A stretch of 9,814 nucleotides of DNA from Treponema sp. (GTDB lineage: Bacteria; Spirochaetota; Spirochaetia; Treponematales; Breznakiellaceae), in the NCBI GenBank assembly GCA_031284195.1, contig JAITAI010000286.1, positions 1 to 9,814 of the forward strand. Direction: 5' to 3'. A model generated the notes under the pieces. It was not told the origin of the DNA and did not search any database. It saw only the letters and a program-made list of their open reading frames with translations. The position numbers and the translations under genes were made by a program. Numbering within the stretch: the first letter of the stretch is position 1; the number at the start of each line of letters is the position of its first letter. Positions 1-5,993 of this stretch are shown piece after piece.

Positions 1-54
1 GGATACCCCCATGGTGACCTCCGGGAACTAGTAGTCCTGGATAGTCTGCTGTGA

Positions 55-114
55 TTTGGGTTACTTTTTCAAAATGAGGCATAGGGTCTTTGGGGTTACT
101 TTTTCAATGAGGCA
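55..114. repeat. Short direct repeat, two copies 34 bp apart
   Basis: Two near-identical 26-27 bp blocks start at 55 and 89. Both read TTTGGG(G)TTACTTTTTCAA followed by TGAGGCA; they differ by one G and an AA. The second copy ends 5 bp before homology to the intact XRE locus begins (119). This could be the end of a lost mobile element or a duplication scar. No gene is visible in 1-118. Confidence 0.6.
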
Positions 115-152
115 ACGCGCCGTCTTGAAAAGACAGAATCATCTATCATAAA

Positions 153-329
153 ATGATGGATGCCGGGAAATTCTGGGGCCGCGTTAAACGCGACGGTAAA
201 ACGGGTATCGCCAAGGGAACTTTTGCCTCCTGGAAAAGCAGGGGTATTATGCCCCGGGTGGACGAGGCTTACCATACTGCCGAAGCCTTGGGTCACTGGG
301 GAGTATCTGTTGACCGAGCGGGCGGATAG
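153..329 (+). pseudogene. Broken XRE-family repressor, duplicate of the gene at 4645-4986
   Basis: About 225 bp (119-343) is near-identical to 4610-4880, including the GTCTT-GAA-AAGAC hairpin and the ATG ATG start. Compared with the intact gene it has lost 36 bp, exactly 12 codons, at the segment containing EVDRQNTSFEWL, which removes the start of the helix-turn-helix. It has also lost 2 bp after the AEALG codons. The resulting frameshift ends it at a TAG after 58 residues, inside what should be the EYLLTGRAGG region. Homology starts just before the 5' hairpin, so this copy has none of the operator/promoter units found upstream of the intact gene. It is almost certainly non-functional. It could conceivably encode a short inactive peptide, but the core DNA-binding helices are damaged. 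Confidence 0.85.
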
Positions 330-497
330 GGAACTTCCGGTCATAGTAAAAACGAACCGTCATTTTGATGGTTATTTTTATTGCGTTTTCTACCGAATGC
401 TGCTCAATAAAATTTTTAACTAGGCATAGAAACGAAAAAGATACAATTTCATAGTTTGGTTTTACCACGGTAATCAGAAACCGCAGGCCATTAAAAA

Positions 498-830
498 TTA
501 TCCGTCCCATGAATACCACATACTGAGTGCCGACAGGATAATCAACGCCTTACTTTGAAGATAGCCGGTAAACGACGCGCACAGAACAGCCAACACCAGT
601 GTTAACGTGTTAAGCACCGCCGTTATTATGTTGCGCCGCCGATTTTGGCGCTAGAGTTCCGCAAGGTATGTTTCGGCGTAGGGTTACCTGGCTTGAGAGG
701 CAATGTCTAGGATGGCATCGGTTAGGGAACGAAGAAAGAAAGCCGCTTTCACTTTGTCCTCCTACGATAAATAACAAAATAGCTGGCTAAGCCCAAAAAA
801 ACGATGTTGTCGATATTCTTCATCTGACAT
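498..830 (-). pseudogene. Decayed small membrane protein downstream of the AAA+ ATPase
   Basis: One frame runs from an ATG at 830 (MSDEEYRQHRFFGLSQ) to a TAA at 498-500, interrupted by TAG (762-764), TAA (684-686) and TAG (651-653). Each interruption sits where Gln would fit, as if CAG or CAA became TAG or TAA. The last third is strongly hydrophobic, with two probable membrane helices (AVLNTLTLVLAVLCASF and ALIILSALSMW). After 500 a shifted frame continues with GRIIFNGLRFLITVV, so the original gene may have extended towards 345. Two competing short ORFs overlap it. One is ATG 841 to TGA 749, a 30-aa peptide with one hydrophobic segment. The other is a GTG start at 752 with a good AGGAGG, overlapping that TGA. 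The family is not recognised. Normal stop use elsewhere argues against a changed genetic code. Confidence 0.45.
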
Positions 831-848
831 AAGAGAGTCATTTTTTAT

Positions 849-1941
849 TTAAACTTTCCTCCTACGATATTTGCGTTTTTCTTTTTTCCGTATTTGCCGC
901 TGTATTTTTTCTCCGATTTCTTTCTTTTCTGTTGCGGATAATTCACCTGTCACCTTATTGTTTGATTCTACGATTTCGTTTATCGTATCCTCAAGGTTCT
1001 TTTGGAGGATAAATACATCTCTGTTTATTGCTGTTTTAACAGCCGTTTTTATCACGGCATTCTTAATATCCCGCCCGCAGATATCATCAATGCTGGACAG
1101 CTTTTCAACATTAATGGGATTATTTGCATCAAACGGCAGGTATATATCTTCATCGAAAAGCAATTTTTCCCATAATTTACGCCGTAGTTCTTGATTTGGT
1201 TTTTCAAAGTGAATACTTTTGATTCTAGTAACAAAAGCCTTGTCATAATTACTAGCGAGGTTAGTCGCAAAAATGACAATACCGGAAAATTTTTCTATTT
1301 GAATCAACAGCTCACTCCGCAAAGAATTAGCTGCCTGTTCTGCCCCTTGAGTTGCGTTTATTCTACAAGAGAGCAAACTGTCAGCCTCGTCAATAAATAA
1401 AACAGCGTCATTTTCGGCCGCGAATTCAAACAAATAACGGGCATTTTTTGGACCGTCCCCATGATATTTACTTTCAATGTCGGCATAACTCGCCAAAATA
1501 ATTTTCTTACCTATAACATTTGCTAACGCTTCGGCAGTCATTGTTTTTCCGGTACCAGAATCACCCCAGAAATTCAGCGCCTGCTTCGGGGATTTCTCAA
1601 TTTTCGACAACCCCCACTTGTTGTAAACCTTATCCCTTACCTGTTCAAACTTGATGACATATTGCAGTTCCTCAACAATTTTATCATCAAGGATAACTTG
1701 GTCGAGTGTGAATCTCGGTTCTTTTAATTCCAACAGTACAGTATTTTTTTTCTTCATCGGCATTTTTGGAAGAATCCACGGGTTTTGTTTCCATCTTTTC
1801 TCCATTCGATAAATTCGCGCGAGACATTCCTTTATATTTTTCCGAAAGCATATCGTTTACTGCATTTAGAATACGAGATTGAAAGATATTTTTCTGAATG
1901 TCATCGGCAAAATCAGGCAAATTGTCGATAGTTATCTGCAT
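849..1941 (-). CDS. AAA+ ATPase, interrupted by a one-base shift at an A8 run
   Basis: Classical AAA+ module (PF00004 type). With the frame joined the protein is 363 aa: an acidic or helical N-terminus (1-65), Walker A GDSGTGKT near 126-133, Walker B AVLFIDEAD near 179-187, sensor-1 FATN near 227, and VTRI just after it as a candidate arginine finger. The tail is very basic (RKKEKRKYRRRKV). No protease or other catalytic domain is attached, so it is probably an unfolding or remodelling ATPase. The start at 1941 is favoured because GGAG lies 5 nt upstream. The reading frame breaks at the A8 run (1744-1751): the N-terminal frame reads DEEKKYCTVGIK, while the ATPase frame reads KKKNTVLLELKEP. 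Removing one A joins them. An ATG at 1805 would give an ATPase without the N-terminus but has no ribosome-binding site. Slippage, mutation and sequencing error all remain possible. Confidence 0.8.
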
Positions 1942-1950
1942 ATAATCTCC

Positions 1951-2506
1951 TTAAATAAAATTTTTGTTCTTCGTACCCCTATCCCCGTGACCAAATCTAT
2001 TACGAGGGTACCTACACCGTCCCTTGCGAAAGTTGACCGCAAAAATTGGAAGACTTATTGTGACGATTAACACTTCATCATCAAGTCCTTTTACAGTCAC
2101 CGCAAGTGATGGGATATTAAACCGTATTACTTTACTAATAAATCCCTGCAGGCCCCTTTTCAAAATTGCCAGTTTGCAGGGCTCTTTTCAATTTCTCCCC
2201 GACTATTCTCTTCTCATTTTCATTAAGAGCTTCAACATAGTTGATCATCATTCGGAACATAGTAACTATGTCATCTTCACCACCCCATGCCCAGCGCCAA
2301 TTGTTAGGATCGAGAACACGACAATTCCCGAAAATAATATTTTGCTGAACTCGCCACCTGCGGTAACTTGCTAGATCAACCCAAAAGAATTCACCACCCA
2401 TTGTCGGAGCTATAATATTCCACATGGGTGAACCGTGCAGCAGTTCTTCAGCTCCGCCATTAGCGACAAATTTGAGACCTTCCCTTAAAACTTCTTCTTT
2501 TGTCAT
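1951..2506 (-). CDS. Unknown protein, probably split by a one-base insertion
   Basis: The start at 2506 has AGGAGG 7 nt upstream. The first frame encodes 123 aa, rich in Trp and aromatics (residues about 29-75: MWNIIAPTMGGEFFW, NNWRWAWGGEDD), and stops at 2135. A second frame begins where the first ends and is open to TAA at 1951-1953, which directly abuts the GGAG of the AAA+ gene, the spacing expected of a real operon neighbour. Removing one G from the GGGG run near 2153-2156 would join them into a 184-aa protein. The family is not recognised and no membrane helix or catalytic motif is visible. The last 20 residues are basic and low in complexity, so the true C-terminus is uncertain. Alternatively the 123-aa product is complete and the rest is spacer. 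Confidence 0.6.
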
Positions 2507-2557
2507 TATTTTACCTCCTGGGTTAAATATCTTATTAAGACTGTTTCAAGATATTAA

Positions 2558-2563
2558 ATTATA
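2558..2563 (-). promoter_or_regulatory. Possible -10 box for the 2506/AAA+ gene pair
   Basis: TATAAT on the minus strand lies about 50 nt upstream of the ATG at 2506, after the terminator hairpin. No clear -35 sits at 16-18 nt. It would let the distal genes be transcribed separately from the three proximal small genes. Confidence 0.35.
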
Positions 2564-2585
2564 AAATAACAATCTTGAATTTAAG

Positions 2586-2614
2586 GGAAAAAGCGAATTT
2601 TTGCCGCTTTTTCC
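2586..2614 (-). terminator. Hairpin terminator, possibly bidirectional
   Basis: Perfect 10-bp stem GGAAAAAGCG / CGCTTTTTCC with a 9-nt loop, 54 nt beyond the stop of the membrane-anchored gene at 2668. The T run lies in the 3' arm on both strands, so it could stop transcription either way. It divides the cluster into a proximal and a distal half. Confidence 0.6.
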
Positions 2615-2667
2615 AAGATCTTGTTCAAATAAAACCTGATTTCGAAATAGAATCATTTTTAGCCATT

Positions 2668-2994
2668 TTAACTATATATAACAACCTCACTATTCCGATG
2701 TTTTCGTGCAATATCACTACTAACATTTTGTGCGCTGATTTTATATCCGCCTACCACTTTATTCTCCTTCTTGTTAAAAATACCTTCAACAATCGGTGTA
2801 TTGGGGTCATTGATAGCTTTTGACATGGTAAACCCAATAGCATCCTTTTCCTGACTTGAAAGCTCCTGCTGGTGTTTGTTTTTCAACTTTTCAAAGAATT
2901 GGGAGATTTTCTCCCTATTCAGGAAAATAACAGCGACAGCAACCATAGCACCTATAGCTATTCCCACGACTGCGGCAATAAGTAATCCTAACAT
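2668..2994 (-). CDS. Small membrane-anchored protein, function unknown
   Basis: A 108-aa protein starting at ATG 2994, where AGGGGG lies 5 nt upstream. A TTG further up at 3018 has no such support. Residues 2-24 form one Gly/Ala/Val-rich membrane helix (LGLLIAAVVGIAIGAMVAVA). A charged, probably coiled segment follows (NREKISQFFEKLKNKHQQEL, about 26-45), then a soluble part ending EVVIYS. There is no signal-peptidase site, so the helix is probably a permanent N-terminal anchor with the rest in the cytoplasm. It lies 10 nt downstream of the 114-aa gene and is almost certainly cotranscribed with it. The family is not recognised. A role as a membrane partner of the AAA+ ATPase is conjecture from position only. 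Confidence 0.75.
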   Translation of the reverse strand: MLGLLIAAVVGIAIGAMVAVAVIFLNREKISQFFEKLKNKHQQELSSQEKDAIGFTMSKAINDPNTPIVEGIFNKKENKVVGGYKISAQNVSSDIARKHRNSEVVIYS

Positions 2995-3004
2995 AAAAAC
3001 CCCC

Positions 3005-3349
3005 TTAAGATACAACAACTAAATTGTTGTTTTTGAAAAGCTTAACAAGTTCTGCATCCAATTTCGGTACCGTTATTTTTCTGCCAAGCGGCGCTCCGTC
3101 CGTACCGCACACAAGCTCATTCTTTTCATCAAGAAAAACCTGTGTCAGAATAACATAGCCTTTTTCATCGTTCGCCCTTATCATAGCGCCCTTTGCGATT
3201 CTTGCATCATCGCCTTGATGTTCCAAAAAATACTTCATAACGTCTTCATAAGACAACTCTTTGTCTTCTATCACACTTTCTATAGTCGTGAATAGAAAAT
3301 TTTTTGCATTGTTGAGAAGATCACCGAGCAATTCATTAATATTTTTCAT
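3005..3349 (-). CDS. Unknown soluble protein of 114 aa
   Basis: The start is ATG 3349, with AAGGAGA about 7 nt upstream. Residues 1-40 look helical (MKNINELLGDLLNNAKNF, IESVIEDKELSYEDVMKYF). Residues 55-114 alternate in a beta-rich pattern (GYVILTQVFLDEKNELVCG, then KITVPKLDAELVKLF and a hydrophobic LVVVS end). There is no membrane helix, signal or known motif. The stop is followed after 10 nt by the next ORF, whose ribosome-binding site lies in the gap. I do not recognise the family. It is likely real, given its ribosome-binding site, operon position and protein-like composition. Confidence 0.75.
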   Translation of the reverse strand: MKNINELLGDLLNNAKNFLFTTIESVIEDKELSYEDVMKYFLEHQGDDARIAKGAMIRANDEKGYVILTQVFLDEKNELVCGTDGAPLGRKITVPKLDAELVKLFKNNNLVVVS

Positions 3350-3434
3350 ATCTTTTTCTCCTTTTGCTTGCGTCAAAAGCCCGCCGACTTATCTTTAACC
3401 TGTTAACAACAGAAATTAGACACTAAATGGAATC

Positions 3435-3578
3435 TTACGCATGGCGTTTTTCCATATAATCAACGTCACAGCCGCAGTTACCGCAATGGCCCCTGATGCT
3501 TCCCAAGAGACCCAAAATAGCACCAATTAACGTACTTTCAACTTGTTTTTTCCCAATAATACTCCCTTCACCCTGCAT
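3435..3578 (-). CDS. 47-aa peptide with hydrophobic helix and Cys cluster
   Basis: This small ORF opens the minus-strand cluster. Residues 13-27 form a glycine-spaced hydrophobic segment (ESTLIGAILGLLGSI), followed by RGHCGNCGCD, where a His and three Cys residues could bind a metal ion or form disulfides, and a charged tail. A TAA lies in frame immediately before the ATG, which fixes the start. There is no good Shine-Dalgarno, only GGA about 5 nt upstream. A promoter 21 nt upstream gives a leader of about 13 nt. The next gene starts 85 nt downstream. The pattern resembles small membrane-active or metal-binding peptides in general, but no family is recognised. Confidence 0.6.
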   Translation of the reverse strand: MQGEGSIIGKKQVESTLIGAILGLLGSIRGHCGNCGCDVDYMEKRHA

Positions 3579-3598
3579 TTAAAGTCCGTACGACTATT

Positions 3599-3627
3599 AT
3601 TTTATCCTGTTCTATGGCAGGCTTCAA
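3599..3627 (-). promoter_or_regulatory. Sigma-70-type promoter for the small-gene/AAA+ cluster
   Basis: On the minus strand TTGAAG (3622-3627) is separated by exactly 17 nt from TAAAAT (3599-3604). Transcription would begin near 3592, just ahead of the 47-aa ORF. Confidence 0.6.
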
Positions 3628-3849
3628 GCATTTACTCCGCCAGTTGGTGTTTTTTGCTGGAAGAGGTAGGGTAGGCAAGAGTCCCACTCACACTAAGGCT
3701 TCGTTTCCACACCGCGAAACACACACTGCTAACCATCAGCTACAAGATGTTTTTAGCGGGTGAAGCCAGACAAGCAGTACGCCACTAACGATCGTATCAC
3801 ATTTTCATATCACGGTCCTCAGCCCCCAAACAAGTTAACGGATGTATAT
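3628..3849. other. Spacer with no supported gene
   Basis: Neither strand gives a convincing coding frame here. A short stem GTTTC / GAAAC occurs around 3700-3720, but nothing ties it to a known RNA family. A 65-codon plus-strand frame (3760-3957) has no ribosome-binding site and no protein-like pattern. Confidence 0.4.
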
Positions 3850-3927
3850 TTACCCTTGCAGAGAGTATATTCCTTCACCTCGGCAAATAGAGACAGAGAG
3901 CAAAAAACAAAAAAATACCTCTTTCAT
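3850..3927 (-). CDS. 25-aa hydrophobic peptide, paralogue of 4351-4416
   Basis: ATG 3927 with GGAGG 8 nt upstream encodes MKEVFFCFLLSVSICR and a short tail. It is one Lys followed by a hydrophobic stretch, like a signal peptide or a tiny membrane toxin. The upstream 45 nt (AGTCGG..GACTTAAA, then the ribosome-binding site) are conserved in front of the related ORF at 4416, and the two peptides share M-K, F, L and S-V positions. It is read away from operator A. It may be a real micro-peptide or the surviving start of a lost secreted-protein gene. Confidence 0.35.
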   Translation of the reverse strand: MKEVFFCFLLSVSICRGEGIYSLQG

Positions 3928-4016
3928 CTTGATGCCTCCAGAATTCAACAACTTTAAGTCTACCGACTCCCTATAGGCGAAGTACTCCACCCCGTCCTCC
4001 CTTTTCCCCTATCCGA

Positions 4017-4035
4017 TCTATCATTTACCGATAGA
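4017..4035. promoter_or_regulatory. Operator-like palindrome A
   Basis: TCTATCATTTACCGATAGA has perfect 6-bp arms (TCTATC / GATAGA) around a 7-bp spacer. It ends 6 bp upstream of the candidate -35 of unit A. The same sequence with one change in the spacer lies at 6009-6027 in front of the WYL gene. Confidence 0.6.
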
Positions 4036-4041
4036 ATGTGT

Positions 4042-4071
4042 TTGTGTATACAAAATTTACATAAAAATAAT
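4042..4071 (+). promoter_or_regulatory. Candidate promoter of unit A
   Basis: TTGTGT (4042-4047), 18 nt, AATAAT (4066-4071). The same spacing recurs in unit B (CTGCAT 4301, AATAAT 4325) and unit C (TTGCGT 4539, GATAAT 4563). No intact plus-strand gene now follows unit A. Confidence 0.45.
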
Positions 4072-4143
4072 ACCGTGTATTCAAACGTCCGTCAAGGCCG
4101 CAGAAGGCAAGATTGCCGTTTTTCATAACATATCCCTGTTATC

Positions 4144-4221
4144 TCATAACTTCGGTAACAATGCCAGAAGCGAGGGTTTTTCCGCATACTGGATGCCGCA
4201 ATGTTTACAATACACAGCCAT
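4144..4221 (-). pseudogene. Fragment of a small zinc-ribbon protein
   Basis: ATG 4221 with GGAGG 6 nt upstream encodes MAVYCKHCGIQYAEKPSLLA and ends at TGA after 25 residues. The CKHCG knuckle after a short hydrophobic start is typical of the first half of small bacterial proteins carrying paired C-x2-C ribbons. Such proteins usually continue with a second Cys or Cys/His pair and are much longer, so this is probably truncated. The DNA beyond the stop shows no second knuckle in any frame I tried. It starts about 55 bp from operator B and is read away from it. Confidence 0.5.
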
Positions 4222-4227
4222 GGTTTC

Positions 4228-4370
4228 CTCCATACAGCGGAATATTCCGCCAGTTCCTCATTCTCCTCTATCTGGTCTATCATTTACCGGTAAACCGTGT
4301 CTGCATATACAGACTTTACATAATAATAATACCGCATATTCAAACATCAGTCAAGCGCAAAAGGCAAAAT
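4228..4370 (+). repeat. Operator/promoter repeat unit B
   Basis: Second copy, shorter on its left side. It holds the degenerate palindrome TCTATCATTTACCGGTAAA at 4276-4294, where the right arm has drifted and a GGT..ACC core has appeared, and the promoter-like pair at 4301/4325 with 18-nt spacing. Its left flank is joined to the zinc-ribbon fragment instead of a hydrophobic peptide ORF. Confidence 0.7.
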
Positions 4371-4416
4371 CTCTGTAAAATACAGAAAACAATAAATAAA
4401 GGAACAGCCCTTTCAT
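4351..4416 (-). CDS. 21-aa hydrophobic peptide, paralogue of 3850-3927
   Basis: ATG 4416 with GGAAG 8 nt upstream encodes MKGLFLYLLFSVFYRDFAFC plus one residue before TGA. One Lys is followed by about 11 hydrophobic residues. Its 5' flank matches that of the ORF at 3927. The stop lies within the 3' part of unit B. Same alternatives as its paralogue: micro-peptide or eroded gene start. Confidence 0.35.
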   Translation of the reverse strand: MKGLFLYLLFSVFYRDFAFCA

Positions 4417-4513
4417 TTTAGTACTTCCAAAATTAACCAAGTTTAAGTCCGCCGACTCCATACGAGAGGCGGAGTATTCCGCTGAAACTCATGTCCCATT
4501 CTCCCCCACCCGG

Positions 4514-4532
4514 TCTATTATCTACCGGTAGA
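4514..4532. promoter_or_regulatory. Operator-like palindrome C
   Basis: TCTATTATCTACCGGTAGA retains most of the two arms and adds an ACCGGT core. It ends 6 bp before the -35 of the XRE promoter, a position suited to control of that promoter. Confidence 0.5.
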
Positions 4533-4538
4533 CTATGT

Positions 4539-4568
4539 TTGCGTATACAAAATTTACTAAAAGATAAT
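4539..4568 (+). promoter_or_regulatory. Promoter of the XRE repressor
   Basis: TTGCGT, 18 nt, GATAAT. The start would be near 4575, leaving a leader of about 70 nt with a small hairpin (GTCTT/AAGAC, about 4613-4625). The ATG has no Shine-Dalgarno. It is preceded by ATCATCTATCAT, an imperfect inverted match to the first codons and a half-site match to the operators. Confidence 0.5.
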
Positions 4569-4644
4569 ACCTTATATTCAAACATCGGTCAAGCGCTCAG
4601 GACAAAATTGCCGTCTTGAAAAGACAGAATCATCTATCATAAAA

Positions 4645-4986
4645 ATGATGGATACCGGGAAATTCTGGGGCCGCGTTAAACGCGAAGTAGACCGCCAAAA
4701 TACCAGTTTTGAATGGCTGTACGGTAAAACGGGTATCGCCAAGGGAACTTTTGCCTCCTGGAAAAGCAGGGGTATTATGCCCCGGGCGGACGAGGCTTAC
4801 CGTATTGCCGAAGCCCTGGGGGTTACCGTGGAGTATCTGCTGACCGGCCGGGCAGGTGGACAGGGAGCTTCCCGGTTCAAAGATATTGAAGAAGTGGTTA
4901 CTGCGCTGGCGGGTTTTGACCAGACCGACCGGGACGCGGTAAAAGGGCTGGTCGTTGCCCTCTCCGCCCGCTATCCCGCTCCTTAA
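4645..4986 (+). CDS. XRE-family helix-turn-helix repressor
   Basis: A 113-aa cytoplasmic DNA-binding protein of the phage CI/Cro-like type. Residues 6-65 form the domain: FWGRVKREVDRQ (helix 1), FEWLYGKTGIAKGTFASWKS (turn and recognition helix), ADEAYRIAEALGV and VEYLLTG, the usual closing signature. Residues 75-110 are a short helical tail (DIEEVVTALAGFDQTDRDAV) that could dimerise. There is no peptidase domain, so it is not a LexA-like self-cleaving repressor. It is convergent with the WYL gene, overlapping its stop by 4 bp. A damaged second copy lies at 153-329. Its likely targets are the TCTATC-type palindromes upstream, since a half-site overlaps its own start, but this is inference. Confidence 0.9.
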   Translation: MMDTGKFWGRVKREVDRQNTSFEWLYGKTGIAKGTFASWKSRGIMPRADEAYRIAEALGVTVEYLLTGRAGGQGASRFKDIEEVVTALAGFDQTDRDAVKGLVVALSARYPAP

Positions 4987-5986
4987 CCTCGATCCGTACC
5001 TTCCCCGCTCAAGATACTCATCTCGCTGATATGCCATTTCCAGTCCGCTACCAGTTCCGCCGGTTCCAGGGGCTTGACGTTGCCGTCCTGGGACAGCATC
5101 CACTCCAAAACCTTTTCGTACTGGGTGCTGGTAAAATCCAAAAAGAGACAGTCCCCTTTTCTGTTTTTCCCGGTTCCACGCACTGATCCGCTGCCCATTT
5201 TCGGTCCCCGGCCCAGACAACGGACTCGCCGTAAAAAACCAGGCGAAAGTGATAGCGCCTAGTGCCGGCAAACACGCCAAAAAAACTACCGTCCACTGCG
5301 TTACTGTAACGGGCTCGGTAGTCGTAATCCTCCGGCAGGGTAAAGGGGTCTTCTGTCAGGACGGCGTTCTTTATCCGGGCAAGGGAAAAAAGCCGGGCCC
5401 CCTTCCGTTCCTCAGCGTATCCATAAAGGAACCAGAGGCCGTTGTCAAAGAGAAGCTGCCAGGGCCGGACTCGGCGGGGTACAAAATCCTCGTCCCAAGT
5501 TCCCTGATATAAAAACGTGATGACCCGGTTTTCCCGCAGGGCAGCGCAGAGACAGTCCCACAGTTTTTCCGCGACCGGGGCAGTGGGAACCGGCGGGACG
5601 ATAATCCGGTCTTCGTACCAAGGAACGGAAACCATAATACTATCAATCAATTCCCGGGCCTTTTCGTATACCGGGGTGTGCTGATACAGGGAAAGAAAAT
5701 TTTTCGCCATCCCCAGGGCAAGTACCGTGTCCGGGGAACCGAAGGCCGAGGGCAGCCGATAGGCCGTATCCTGGTAATAGTAGCCCCGTTTTACCGGATC
5801 ATACTCAATGGGGGCTTCCATCATATCCCGCAAAAAATCAATGTCTCTGCTGATGGTCGCGGTGCCGCATTCCCATGATTTGGCCAGGCTTCGGGTATTG
5901 GGATAGATTCCGGCGCCGATCTGCCGGTCGATATAGTAAATCCGGGCAAGCATGGTCCGGTGCGAGACTTGTTCCTGCTTTTTCAT
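4983..5986 (-). pseudogene. WYL-domain transcriptional regulator with 3' frameshift
   Basis: The N-terminus is a winged helix-turn-helix (TMLARIYYIDRQIGAG, then RSLAKSWECGTATISRDIDF). A WYL domain lies around residues 140-230 (NRVITFLYQG, RPWQLLFDNGLWFLYGYAEE), followed by a WCX-like C-terminal domain. The frame breaks near residue 282. At the A5 run (plus strand 5140-5144) one added base restores KGTVSFLDFTSTQYEKVLEW and an end at 4983, giving 334 aa, a usual length. Without it the product ends in an unrelated tail of about 30 residues at 5048. The start at 5986 is preferred over the upstream ATG at 6016, which lies inside operator D. A TATAAT just upstream suggests a near-leaderless message. 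WYL proteins often bind ligands or nucleic acid and control defence or stress genes. Real mutation or sequencing error cannot be told apart here. Confidence 0.8.
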
Positions 5987-5993
5987 AGGGGAG

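Larger units (their letters stand above)
3901..4123 (+). repeat. Operator/promoter repeat unit A
   Basis: First of three diverged copies (A here, B 4228-4370, C 4384-4616). Shared elements, in order: CTTTCAT near the minus-strand ATG (A and C), TTTAAGTCYRCCGACTCC (A and C), a pyrimidine-rich block, the TCTATC palindrome, GTATACAAAATTTA, an AATAAT box, ATTCAAACRTC and GTCAAG. Identity is obvious by eye but incomplete, so the duplications are old. Confidence 0.75.
4384..4616 (+). repeat. Operator/promoter repeat unit C, in front of the XRE gene
   Basis: Third copy and the only one leading into an intact plus-strand gene. It carries the palindrome variant TCTATTATCTACCGGTAGA at 4514-4532 and ends at the GTCTT-GAA-AAGAC hairpin in the leader of the repressor. 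Confidence 0.75.

Noticed and set aside
871..1400. Plus-strand frames opposite the AAA+ gene
   Set aside because: They mirror the ATPase coding sequence, whose Walker motifs are unambiguous on the minus strand.
2575..2823. Plus-strand frame of 82 codons over the terminator and the 108-aa gene
   Set aside because: It starts in a hairpin, has no ribosome-binding site and overlaps a better supported minus-strand gene.
3660..3760. Structured non-coding RNA in the spacer
   Set aside because: The stems are only 4-5 bp and match no RNA family I know; there is no covariation to support a call.
3901..4616. CRISPR array in the repetitive region
   Set aside because: There are only three copies, they are diverged, over 100 bp long and unequally spaced, with no uniform short repeats or spacers.
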